Shown piece after piece: positions 36,946 to 44,681 of a stretch of DNA of 64,000 nt (its first letter is position 1; each line of letters begins with the position of its first letter). A program made the position numbers and the translations under genes. The notes beneath the pieces were generated by a model that saw nothing but the letters and a program-made list of their open reading frames with translations, did not search any database and was not told where the DNA came from. The stretch covers positions 1 through 64,000 of the forward strand of contig MOXJ01000005.1 in NCBI GenBank assembly GCA_002507565.1, read 5' to 3'. This stretch comes from Candidatus Reconcilbacillus cellulovorans. Lineage in GTDB: Bacteria; Bacillota; Bacilli; Paenibacillales; Reconciliibacillaceae.

Positions 36946-36975
36946 ATCTTAACCCAAGTCCTGCGTCTCTGTAAA
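36946..36975 (-). promoter_or_regulatory. yabE promoter
   Basis: The minus strand has TTTACA (36970-36975), an 18-nt spacer and TAAGAT (36946-36951), just upstream of the riboswitch. Confidence 0.6.
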
Positions 36976-37052
36976 GCCGCAAAAATCCGAAAATCGGCCG
37001 ATTTCCACATCTTCGCGCGATAAATGCGGCTTCAATCTCCATCTATCTTTTG

Positions 37053-37820
37053 TTAACTCAATATAAACAATTTTTTTGCGTTTTCGGTCGTGACGGCTGC
37101 CAGTTCATCCGGCTCCATGCCGAGGACGGAAGCCGCCGTTTCCGCGACGAGGCGCACGTACGCCGGCTCGTTACGCCGCCCTCGATGCGGATGCGGTGCC
37201 AAGTAAGGCGAATCGGTCTCCAGAAGCAGCCTGTCTTTCGGCACGCGCGCGAGCACTTCGCGGAGAGCGCCGTTGCTTTTGAACGTGATCGGCCCGCCGA
37301 ACGACAAATAAAAACCGAGCGCCAGACACTCCGCGGCGAAATGCGCGTCGCCGGAAAAACAATGCATCACCCCGCCGATTTCGTCCGCCCGCTCTTCGCG
37401 CAAAATCGCGACGACGTCGCCGTGGGCGTCGCGGTTGTGGATGACGATCGGCTTGCCGACGCGGCGGGCAAGCCGGATCTGTTCGCGAAACGCACGGCGC
37501 TGTACGTCGGGAGAGACGTTTTTCCAGTAGTAATCGAGGCCGATCTCGCCGATCGCGACCACTTTCGGGTGACGGCACCATTCCGCCAGACGGTCGAGAT
37601 CGTCGGGTTCCATCTCCACCGCGTCCGTCGGATGCCAGCCGACGGCGGCCCAGACGTCCGGCTCTCGCTCGGCGAGCGCCAGCGACGCCGCGATCGACCG
37701 CCGGTTGAATCCGACGTCGATGATGCGCGTCACACCGGCTTCCCGCGCCCTCCGAAGCGCGTCGTCGCGGTCGTCGTCGAAGCGCGGCGAACTGAGATGC
37801 GCATGCGTGTCCGTCAGCAA
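37053..37820 (-). CDS. tatD: TatD-family metal-dependent DNase
   Basis: A 255-residue TIM-barrel hydrolase, 3'-5' DNase/RNase family. Metal ligands: 'DTHAHL' at the start, 'GEIGLDYYW', 'IHNRDAHGDVV', 'MHCFSGD' and 'ETDSPYLAPHPHRGRRNEP'. The start is TTG at 37820 with GGAGG 8 nt upstream. In B. subtilis metG precedes tatD; here an HD hydrolase gene does. Confidence 0.95.
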   Translation of the reverse strand: MLTDTHAHLSSPRFDDDRDDALRRAREAGVTRIIDVGFNRRSIAASLALAEREPDVWAAVGWHPTDAVEMEPDDLDRLAEWCRHPKVVAIGEIGLDYYWKNVSPDVQRRAFREQIRLARRVGKPIVIHNRDAHGDVVAILREERADEIGGVMHCFSGDAHFAAECLALGFYLSFGGPITFKSNGALREVLARVPKDRLLLETDSPYLAPHPHRGRRNEPAYVRLVAETAASVLGMEPDELAAVTTENAKKLFILS

Positions 37821-37863
37821 AATGTCCGCCTCCTTGTCCGCCTCGTCGTCGGCCGGCGCCCGG

Positions 37864-39153
37864 TCACGTCGCGTCCCGTTCGAACAGCTTCCGCAGCCGG
37901 GGCGGCATCGATGCGGTCATCGCCAGCCATTCCTCCGGAACGTAAAGCCGGTGTCGGCCGCGGACAATGCCGCTGATCGACCGGATGATTTCGGACTTAT
38001 GGGAAATTTCCACCGTCCTGTCCCTGTCGTCCAGAATCAGAATCGGCAGCGATCCTTCCGGCGCGTCCGGCCGATATACATCATAAGGCATGTCGGTCGG
38101 AAAGTCGACCGCCGCGTAGTAATCGGGGTGAAATCCCGCGTCGGCCAGCGCGGCGCGCACGTCGTCGACCAACGCCAGTTCCTCCGGCTCGACCGCGACA
38201 TACTTGAACAGCCGCCGGTTTAGAAACCGCCGGCACAAATCCGCCAAAACGGCGTCCTGCTCCTTCGTCCAACGGGCGAACGTCGTCATCATATAGGCCT
38301 CATCGAGCGCCAGATAGTCGCCGACGTCCGCAGTCCCTTCAAGCAGACGGCACAGTTCTTCCGGCAGCCAGGCGAACGGATGCCCTTGTTCGTACAGTTC
38401 CTTGTAGCGCAGTAAAATATGCCGGAGCAAAATTTCCGAGCTGCGCGTCACCGGATGGAAATAAACCTGCCAATACATCTGGTAGCGCGACATCAAATAA
38501 TCTTCCACCGCGTGCATGCCGCTTTCCTTGACGACCAGAAGCCCCCCATGCGGCCTGAGCACACGCAAAATACGCTCCAGGTCGAACGTCCCGTAACGGA
38601 CGCCGGTGTAGTAGGCGTCGCGCAGCAGATAATCCATCCGGTCGGCGTCCAACTGACTTGCGACGAGGCTGACGACGATCGTTTCGGGGTACGTCTTGGA
38701 AATCACGGCGGCCACCCGCTCCGGCAAGCCGGGGTCGTACGCTTCCAGCACGCGTCGTACTTCGGTCTCCCCAGTCACGATGCGGCACGACCAATCTTCG
38801 TGGCGGACGCCGAAAACGCGCTCGATCGAATGCGAAAACGGACCGTGACCGATGTCGTGCAGCAGGGCCGCACACAAGCAAACCATGCTCTGTTCGCGCG
38901 GCCAGCCGGCATAGCCGTTGCGCTCGAACTGAGAAATCATCCGCCGTGCGATTTCGTAGACGCCGAGCGAATGGGAAAAACGACTGTGCTCGGCTCCGTG
39001 AAAAGTGAAAAACGACGTACCGAGCTGCCGGATGCGCCGCAAACGCTGGAATTCCGGCGTGTCGATCAAGTCCCAGACGACGCGGTCGCGAACATAGATG
39101 TAATTGTGAACGGGGTCTTTGAACACCTTTTCTTCCGGAAGCCGTCCGCTCAT
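37864..39153 (-). CDS. HD-superfamily phosphohydrolase, YwfO-like
   Basis: A 429-residue metal-dependent hydrolase related to dGTPases. The metal site is HSLG 'HSRFSHSLGVYEIARR', 'LLHDIGHGPFSHSIE' (HD) and 'QLDADRMDYLLRDAYYTG'. Length matches B. subtilis YwfO (about 433). YwfO-type proteins are nucleotide hydrolases; the natural substrate is not known here. GGGAGG 7 nt before the ATG at 39153 decides the start. It takes the place metG has in B. subtilis. A long palindrome lies in its leader. Confidence 0.93.
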   Translation of the reverse strand: MSGRLPEEKVFKDPVHNYIYVRDRVVWDLIDTPEFQRLRRIRQLGTSFFTFHGAEHSRFSHSLGVYEIARRMISQFERNGYAGWPREQSMVCLCAALLHDIGHGPFSHSIERVFGVRHEDWSCRIVTGETEVRRVLEAYDPGLPERVAAVISKTYPETIVVSLVASQLDADRMDYLLRDAYYTGVRYGTFDLERILRVLRPHGGLLVVKESGMHAVEDYLMSRYQMYWQVYFHPVTRSSEILLRHILLRYKELYEQGHPFAWLPEELCRLLEGTADVGDYLALDEAYMMTTFARWTKEQDAVLADLCRRFLNRRLFKYVAVEPEELALVDDVRAALADAGFHPDYYAAVDFPTDMPYDVYRPDAPEGSLPILILDDRDRTVEISHKSEIIRSISGIVRGRHRLYVPEEWLAMTASMPPRLRKLFERDAT

Positions 39154-39174
39154 CAGCATACCTCCCGGCGGTGC

Positions 39175-39208
39175 GCAATCAAAATTCATGTACATGAATT
39201 TTGGTTGC
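39175..39208. repeat. Long palindrome in the HD hydrolase leader
   Basis: 39180-39203 is a perfect 24-bp palindrome with half-site CAAAATTCATGT; with one G-T step the symmetry extends to 34 bp (39175-39208). It ends about 20 nt before the ATG at 39153. It could be an operator or an RNA hairpin near the ribosome binding site. Confidence 0.85.
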
Positions 39209-39291
39209 ACGACAAGAAGAGGAGGGTTGCATCAATTTCCCCCGCTCTCATTCTCGCTGACTTTTTCGATTTTGTCCAGCAATGACGCGGG

Positions 39292-39320
39292 TTTATAGAG
39301 ACGTTTGAAAAGTGTGACAA
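39292..39320 (-). promoter_or_regulatory. Promoter of the HD hydrolase gene
   Basis: The minus strand has TTGTCA (39315-39320), 17 nt, TATAAA (39292-39297). The leader would be about 130 nt and include the long palindrome. Confidence 0.65.
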
Positions 39321-39339
39321 TTCGTCTCCGCCGCAAAAA

Positions 39340-39353
39340 CGAACATTTGTTCG
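39340..39353. promoter_or_regulatory. SOS-box-like palindrome
   Basis: CGAACATTTGTTCG is a perfect 14-bp palindrome of the form GAAC-N4-GTTC, the core of Firmicute LexA/DinR boxes (CGAACRNRYGTTYC; two positions differ). It lies 19 nt upstream of the HD hydrolase -35 and 44 nt upstream of the abrB -35. Confidence 0.5.
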
Positions 39354-39397
39354 AAGAAAGATGCTAAATATATTTCCTTAAAAGGAATCATATTCCA

Positions 39398-39426
39398 TTG
39401 ACTGTTTTGGGAGCCCCTGGTACGAT
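39398..39426 (+). promoter_or_regulatory. abrB promoter
   Basis: TTGACT (39398-39403), 17 nt, TACGAT (39421-39426). The transcript would begin near 39433, about 60 nt before the abrB ATG. Confidence 0.75.
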
Positions 39427-39441
39427 GATACTTGAACAACG

Positions 39442-39461
39442 TTGTCGAAACGTGACGACAA
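39442..39461 (+). promoter_or_regulatory. Spo0A boxes downstream of the abrB promoter
   Basis: TTGTCGAA (39442-39449) is a perfect 0A box; GACGACAA (39454-39461) is the inverted TTGTCGTC, a one- to two-base variant. Both lie just downstream of the expected start, as in B. subtilis abrB, where Spo0A~P represses. Confidence 0.65.
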
Positions 39462-39495
39462 TCTCAGAAAACCACATTTGGGAGGGGCATTTGCC

Positions 39496-39807
39496 ATGAC
39501 CATGAAGTCCACCGGCATCGTGCGCAAAGTCGACGAACTCGGCCGCGTCGTCATCCCGATCGAGCTGCGGCGCACGCTCGGCATCGGCGAGAAGGACGCG
39601 CTCGAAATCTACGTCGACGGGGAACGGATCATGCTGAAAAAGTATGAGCCGGCCTGCATTTTCACAGGTAATGCGGAAGACCTTGTCTACTTCAAGGGCA
39701 AAATGATCAGCAAACAATGCATCGAAGAGCTGATCGAGCTCTACAAGCAGATGACCGGCAACTCGCCGGACAAGACAGAAGCCGCGGCTGCGGCCAGCAA
39801 GGAATGA
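39496..39807 (+). CDS. abrB: Transition-state regulator AbrB
   Basis: A 103-residue DNA-binding protein that holds back post-exponential genes. The swapped-hairpin domain is 'MKSTGIVRKVDELGRVVIPI' to about residue 50; 'ACIFTGNAEDLVYFKGKMIS' is the AbrB C-terminal part. ATG at 39496 has GGGAGGGG upstream; an ATG two codons on is possible. Own promoter and terminator: a single-gene unit divergent from its neighbours. Confidence 0.96.
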   Translation: MTMKSTGIVRKVDELGRVVIPIELRRTLGIGEKDALEIYVDGERIMLKKYEPACIFTGNAEDLVYFKGKMISKQCIEELIELYKQMTGNSPDKTEAAAAASKE

Positions 39808-39832
39808 TCGCGGCTTTATCCGATCTTATTCT

Positions 39833-39861
39833 CCGGCGCGCTCCGAAGCGCGCCGGTTTTT
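39833..39861 (+). terminator. Intrinsic terminator after abrB
   Basis: CCGGCGCGCT (39833-39842) pairs with AGCGCGCCGG (39847-39856) and is followed by TTTTT. Confidence 0.93.
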
Positions 39862-39884
39862 CTTTGCACGCGTTACGGGTCCCC

Positions 39885-41633
39885 TTACGGCTCCTCGTTT
39901 TCGACTACCGCCGACGAGGCGACTTCGACGATCGCGTCGAGTTTTTCTGCGACTTCGGGATCGATCCGCTCCGCCGGCAGCAGGGAAGCCAGCGTATGAT
40001 AGTCGGTTTTCCGCATGATGTTGGGCAACCCGAGTTTTTCGAAATACCGCTCGAACACCCGGTCGAGAAATTCGCTCGCCTTGGCGTCCGGCGACCACGG
40101 GTCGGGTTCTTTCAGCGTGCGCAGCGCGCCGGTGATTTCCTCGACCGTCTCTTCCATGGCGCGGCGTCTCCGTTCGGCGCCGCTCCAGTCGAACAGATCG
40201 TGATGCTCTGGCGTTCCTTCCGCATAGGCGAGCAACACGTCTCTGTCGCAGAAATAGTTTTCGATTTCCCGCCGCCTCCATCGCATCGCGCGCAGCGGAC
40301 GGCCGGAAGAAGCGACGTTTTCGCTTTCAGGGCCCTCGTCGCGGTCCAGGATCGCGATGCCCACAAGATCGCGTTTCGCCTCCCGGAGGCCGTAAAAATG
40401 ATCGAGCGCCTTCGACAGCTGGTTGCCGACGTAATGGACGAACGGACGCCGCAAGTACGCGGCGGCCGGATGGTTGAGCTTTTCCGCGAACACCTGTAAA
40501 ACGGCGAGATCGGTGGAACCTTCCAGATACAGCACCCAGCCTGTCTGTTCGGCCTGGTAGTAATGATCGAACCGGATTTCCCGCAGCGACTTGAGCACCT
40601 GGCTGCCGCGGCCGTCGATTCGGTGCGGCCTGCCGACGAACGCGACGACCGTGTCGCGGCCGGCGGCTTCATTGAGCAACATTTCGGAGTGGCTGGCGGC
40701 GATGATTTGCGACCCGGTTTTCTCCGCGATTTCCGTCAGGATGGCGTACACTTCTCTCTGTCGCAGCACTTCTAAATGGGCGTCCGGCTCGTCGAGCAGA
40801 AGCACCGTTTTCGGGTTGGCGTACAGGTAGGCGAACAGCAGCAACATCTGTTGCAGCCCGCGTCCGGCGGCGGAAAGGTCGAGCTCCGTATGGCGTTCTT
40901 CGTACGTCATCGTGATCTGCCCGCGGGCGGGGTTGTATTTCGGCTCGTGCAGCGTGACGCCGAACAATCGACGGATTTGTTCTACTAGGTTTCTCCAATC
41001 TTCCGGGCTTTGCTCGCAGACGCGGTAACACAGGTTGCGCAACACTTGCGCGGTCTGGCCCTCGCCGAGCAGTACCTGGACGTAGCCCCAGTCGAGCCTC
41101 GGCTCACTCGACGCCAGTCCCGACATCGGCGGCAGGTAAGCGATATGAACGTTCGCGGCCTCCGGCGGAACGGGCAGACGGCGGACGACTTCGCCGTTTT
41201 CCCGAATGCCGAGCGGGCGGCAATAGAACGATTCCTCGTTGGCGTAGTCGAACTCAAGCCCGCACGACCAAGATTTACCGCCGGTGACGCCCTCGACGAC
41301 GATCTCGATCCGGATGTTCTGCGTCTGAGGCTTGCCGTCGGCGGATTTGGCGACGCTGCGTACGCGTCGGCCGTTCCAGAACAGACTGGTGTCGGGTACG
41401 GGCGTCGCCAGCACGTCGCGTCGGTTGATCGTCACGCCAGGGCGTTTTTCGGGATAAGGTTTCCCTTGCCAGCGCTCGTTCCACTTTTTCAAGCCGATCT
41501 CCCACAGCGCGAGCGCCTGCAGCGCCGTCGTCTTGCCGGAATTGTTCGGACCGATGAAGACGACGGTCTTGCCGAGTTCAATCGTTACGTCGCGGAATTT
41601 CTTGAAATTACGCACCCGCATGCCGGTCAGCAT
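39885..41633 (-). CDS. AAA ATPase fused to a TOPRIM/DUF4435-like nuclease domain (OLD or PARIS-like)
   Basis: A 582-residue protein. Residues 1-345 are an ABC/SMC-like ATPase: Walker A 'FIGPNNSGKTTALQ', signature region 'LDLSAAGRGLQQMLLL', Walker B 'TVLLLDEPDAHLE', H-loop 'IIAASHSEMLL'. From about 375 a TOPRIM-like domain begins: 'WVLYLEGSTDLAVLQV' (Glu), 'GIAILDRDEG' (Asp-x-Asp type), then 'RRREIENYFCDRDVLLAY', a hallmark of DUF4435 proteins. ATPase plus TOPRIM in one chain is the plan of OLD-family nucleases and of fused PARIS defence proteins (family knowledge). The ATG overlaps the rsmI stop (TGATG), so it is translationally coupled to a housekeeping gene. Function as phage defence is inference. 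Confidence 0.82.
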   Translation of the reverse strand: MLTGMRVRNFKKFRDVTIELGKTVVFIGPNNSGKTTALQALALWEIGLKKWNERWQGKPYPEKRPGVTINRRDVLATPVPDTSLFWNGRRVRSVAKSADGKPQTQNIRIEIVVEGVTGGKSWSCGLEFDYANEESFYCRPLGIRENGEVVRRLPVPPEAANVHIAYLPPMSGLASSEPRLDWGYVQVLLGEGQTAQVLRNLCYRVCEQSPEDWRNLVEQIRRLFGVTLHEPKYNPARGQITMTYEERHTELDLSAAGRGLQQMLLLFAYLYANPKTVLLLDEPDAHLEVLRQREVYAILTEIAEKTGSQIIAASHSEMLLNEAAGRDTVVAFVGRPHRIDGRGSQVLKSLREIRFDHYYQAEQTGWVLYLEGSTDLAVLQVFAEKLNHPAAAYLRRPFVHYVGNQLSKALDHFYGLREAKRDLVGIAILDRDEGPESENVASSGRPLRAMRWRRREIENYFCDRDVLLAYAEGTPEHHDLFDWSGAERRRRAMEETVEEITGALRTLKEPDPWSPDAKASEFLDRVFERYFEKLGLPNIMRKTDYHTLASLLPAERIDPEVAEKLDAIVEVASSAVVENEEP

Positions 41634-42574
41634 CAGTCGCTCGCCCCCTCATCGTTTCCAGTTTCGCCGTGCGTCGCCTTTTGCAAACCGCCCCGCGCCA
41701 TCAGCCGTGCCGCATATGCCTCCCGCCGCGACACGCCGAATTCTTCCGCCGCTTGCTTGAGCGCCCGTTTGCGGTCGCCCAGCTCGCGTTCCAGTTCCAG
41801 CACGCGTTCGGCGAGCCCGCGTCCGTCGTCGGCGCTCCGGCGCCCTTCGGCTCCGGCGGATTTCCGCGCGGCCGGGCCGTCGTCGCCGAAAGACTTCGCT
41901 CCTTCGACGACCAACACGTATTCGCCTTGCGGCGGTCGTTTTGCCAATTCGTCCAGCGCCTCGCGGATCGTGCCGCGGAAAAACTGTTCGTGCAGCTTCG
42001 TCAGCTCGCGGGCGACGGCGATGCGGCGGTCGCCGAACGTTTCCAGCATCCGCCGCAATGTCTCCTCCAACCGGTGCGGAGCCTCAAAAAACACCAGCGT
42101 CGCCGGAACGGAAGCAAGTTCGGCGAGCGATTCGGCCAGTTTCCGCCCGCGGCGCGGCAAAAACCCGACAAACAGAAAACGGCTGGTCGAAAGGCCGGAG
42201 GCCGACAACGCAGCGACCGCCGCATTGGCGCCCGGCACGGGCACGACCGGGATACCGGATGCGACCGCAAGCCGCACGAGATGTTCCCCCGGATCGGAGA
42301 TGCCCGGAGTTCCCGCATCGCTGACGAGCGCTACAGACTGCCCCTCAGCCAGACGACAGATCAGCTCCGCACCGGCTTTCTCGCGATTTTGTTCCCGATA
42401 GCTGACGAGCCGTTTGCCTGCAACGCCGAAATGCGCCAACAGCGCACGGGTGCGCCGCGTATCTTCGGCCGCAATCCAGTCGGCTTCCCGCAAGACTCTA
42501 ACCGCCCGGAACGTCATGTCCTCCAGGTTGCCGATCGGCGTCGCCACGACATACAAAACGCCCGGCTGCTTCAC
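41633..42574 (-). CDS. rsmI: 16S rRNA (cytidine1402-2'-O)-methyltransferase
   Basis: A 313-residue SAM methyltransferase. Motifs: 'LYVVATPIGNLEDMTFRAV', 'AEDTRRTRALLAHF', 'LVSDAGTPGISDPG' and 'VPVPGANAAVAALSASGL'. It methylates C1402 in the decoding centre. The ATG overlaps the trmN6 stop (ATGA). The C-terminal 70 residues are a charged helical tail. The yazA nuclease-like gene that sits between trmN6 and rsmI in B. subtilis is absent. Confidence 0.97.
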   Translation of the reverse strand: MKQPGVLYVVATPIGNLEDMTFRAVRVLREADWIAAEDTRRTRALLAHFGVAGKRLVSYREQNREKAGAELICRLAEGQSVALVSDAGTPGISDPGEHLVRLAVASGIPVVPVPGANAAVAALSASGLSTSRFLFVGFLPRRGRKLAESLAELASVPATLVFFEAPHRLEETLRRMLETFGDRRIAVARELTKLHEQFFRGTIREALDELAKRPPQGEYVLVVEGAKSFGDDGPAARKSAGAEGRRSADDGRGLAERVLELERELGDRKRALKQAAEEFGVSRREAYAARLMARGGLQKATHGETGNDEGASD

Positions 42575-43377
42575 GCTTCCACCTCTTCGAACAGAAACCC
42601 GTCTCGGCCGAATCCGGGGGACACCGCATCGTCGGAGAGCGCCTGCGCCCGACCCTCGAAAACCGCCTGAAGTTCCTCCGAATACCGGTTATCTTCCGTA
42701 AAAACGATCAAAGGCGGTAATACCCGCAAATCCGGTTTACCCGCCTTCACCGCCTCGACAAGCACCATGTTGGCGTCCGAACCCGCACGCGGGTGGACGA
42801 ACCGCATTCGTTTCGGCTCCAACCTCGCGCTCCGCAGCGCCGCGACGACGTCCGCCAGCCGCTGCGGCCGGTGCACCATCGCCACTTTTCCTCCCGACCG
42901 GACAAGCCGAGAACAAGCGGCGACGATTTCATCGAGACTGCCGTGAAGTTCATGCCGGGCCGACGCGACGAACCGATTGGCCGACGGCACGCCAGCTTTG
43001 GCCGGCCAATAAGGCGGGTTGACCGTGACGAGGTCGAATTCGTCGCAGCCGACCGTCCGATGAATTTCGCGAACGTCGCCGCAGACGATCCGAATTCGGT
43101 TTTCCAGCCGGTTCAGCCGCACGCTGCGTTTCGCCATATCGGTAAGACGCTCTTGAATCTCGATGCCGACGATTTCGGCGTCAGTCCGCGTCGACAACAG
43201 CAGCGGCACGATGCCGTTTCCCGTACATAGATCGGCTATTTTCCCTTTTTTAGGAACAGTTGCAAACCGAGCAAGCAAAACGGCATCCAGCGAGAACCGG
43301 AATACATCCCTGCTTTGAATAATGTTCAAATTACGGCAATACAGCCTGTCGATTCGTTCATTATCTCGAAGTTCCAT
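42571..43377 (-). CDS. trmN6: tRNA1(Val) (adenine37-N6)-methyltransferase family protein
   Basis: A 268-residue YabB-like Rossmann methyltransferase. SAM motif 'IADLCTGNGIVPLLL' and catalytic 'LVTVNPPYWPA' (NPPY) for N6-adenine methylation. Position between yabA and rsmI matches yabB in Bacillus. The ATG lies about 13 nt after GGAGGG, slightly far, but no better start is visible. The substrate is inferred from the family. Confidence 0.93.
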   Translation of the reverse strand: MELRDNERIDRLYCRNLNIIQSRDVFRFSLDAVLLARFATVPKKGKIADLCTGNGIVPLLLSTRTDAEIVGIEIQERLTDMAKRSVRLNRLENRIRIVCGDVREIHRTVGCDEFDLVTVNPPYWPAKAGVPSANRFVASARHELHGSLDEIVAACSRLVRSGGKVAMVHRPQRLADVVAALRSARLEPKRMRFVHPRAGSDANMVLVEAVKAGKPDLRVLPPLIVFTEDNRYSEELQAVFEGRAQALSDDAVSPGFGRDGFLFEEVEA

Positions 43378-43456
43378 CTGTCCGTTTCCACCCTCCGTTT
43401 AATCGCCGAAACGAAAAACCGCAAGAAGCGTTCGCTTCCCGCGGCGTGCGACCCGC

Positions 43457-43801
43457 TCACTTGTTCAGAAACGCCGAACAGAACAGACAGTCTTCTTCCG
43501 TCCGCAACCGACCGAAATACACGTTGCAGACATGAAAACCCTCGCGATATAAACGCAGCAGGTTTTCCCGGCCTTCGCCCGACGGACGCCGGTCCGGCGG
43601 AGTTTCGGCCGTTTTCGCACTGTCGGCCCTCATCTCCGCAGACTGCAACAATCCGCGCAGTCTCCGGTTTTCGGTCTTCAGCCGCTGCTGTTCCTCTGAC
43701 ATCCGAACGAATGTTTCCTTGAGCCGTCCGAACTGATCGACGACGGCGCGCAGCTGCTCTTCCAGCCGCTCGATTTCCCGAAACAGTTCCCCGCTGTTCA
43801 C
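43457..43801 (-). CDS. yabA: Replication initiation control protein YabA
   Basis: A 114-residue regulator that binds DnaA and DnaN and limits re-initiation. N-terminal heptad coiled coil (about 1-60), a flexible linker, then the zinc domain with '[10 protein letters not shown]' and 'CLFCSAF'. Start is GTG with GAGGTGGG upstream. Next to ricT and holB, as in Bacillus. Confidence 0.96.
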   Translation of the reverse strand: MNSGELFREIERLEEQLRAVVDQFGRLKETFVRMSEEQQRLKTENRRLRGLLQSAEMRADSAKTAETPPDRRPSGEGRENLLRLYREGFHVCNVYFGRLRTEEDCLFCSAFLNK

Positions 43802-43810
43802 GTGCCCACC

Positions 43811-44614
43811 TCAGGATGCGGCGACGACGTCGTCCAGCGACAAGGTAAGCGACTCGCCGGTTTCGGTGATGCGCACCACGACCGAGCGCATGTCCAGTTG
43901 CAACGCCACCACCTCGCCGAGGCCGAACGGCGTGGCGACGAAACTACCGACTTTCGGAATTTCCTCTTTTTTGCTTTCGTACTGGTCGTGCTCGAATTTG
44001 AGGCAACACATCAACCGGCCGCACAATCCCGAAATTTTCGACGGGTTGAGCGACAGGTTCTGGTCTTTGGCCATCTTGATCGACACCGGCGCGAAATCGC
44101 CGAGAAACGAAGTACAGCACAAAATGCGGCCGCACGGCCCGATGCCGCCGATGATTTTCGCCTCATCACGGACGCCGATCTGACGCAGCTCGATCCGCGT
44201 GCGGAATACGCTCGCCAGATCTTTCACCAGCTCGCGGAAATCGACGCGGCCTTCCGCCGTGAAATAGAAAATAATTTTGCTGCGGTCGAACGTATATTCG
44301 ACGTCGACCAGTTTCATCTTCAGCTCGTGGTCGTCAATTTTACGCAGGCCGATCTTGAACGCCTCCTGCGCGGCGGCGCGGTTGGCCTCGACCACCTGCG
44401 CGTCGCGCTCGTCGGCGATGCGGATCACTTTCTTGAGCGGGAGCACGACGTCTTCCTCGGGCACCGTCTTGCGCCCGATGACGACTTTGCCGTACTCCAG
44501 ACCGCGGACCGTGTCGACAATGACGTAATCGTCCTTTTTGACCGGCAAGTCCTGCGGATCGAAATAAAAAATTTTGCCCGCGCGTCGAAACCGGACGCCG
44601 ACTACCGAGTACAC
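43811..44614 (-). CDS. ricT: PSP1 / RicT (YaaT) protein of the Y-complex
   Basis: A 267-residue protein; it joins RicA and RicF in an Fe-S complex that assists RNase Y processing and sporulation phosphorelay. 'GGIGPCGRILCCTSFLGDF' and 'ISGLCGRLMCCLKFEHDQY' carry the conserved cysteines. Start GTG with AAGGGGGG upstream. holB-ricT-yabA order conserved. Confidence 0.96.
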   Translation of the reverse strand: MYSVVGVRFRRAGKIFYFDPQDLPVKKDDYVIVDTVRGLEYGKVVIGRKTVPEEDVVLPLKKVIRIADERDAQVVEANRAAAQEAFKIGLRKIDDHELKMKLVDVEYTFDRSKIIFYFTAEGRVDFRELVKDLASVFRTRIELRQIGVRDEAKIIGGIGPCGRILCCTSFLGDFAPVSIKMAKDQNLSLNPSKISGLCGRLMCCLKFEHDQYESKKEEIPKVGSFVATPFGLGEVVALQLDMRSVVVRITETGESLTLSLDDVVAAS

Positions 44615-44681
44615 GCGCCACCCCCCTTTCCTCCCGCGGAAACCGCGGAGTTTCCTTACTTACGGCGCCGACCGTCTCGTT

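Larger units (their letters stand above)
39154..39495. other. Divergent intergenic region between the HD hydrolase and abrB
   Basis: About 340 nt without a gene. It holds a palindrome, a minus-strand promoter, an SOS-box-like palindrome, a plus-strand promoter and Spo0A boxes, each listed separately. A smaller palindrome, TTCCTTAAAAGGAA (39375-39388), precedes the abrB promoter. Confidence 0.8.
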
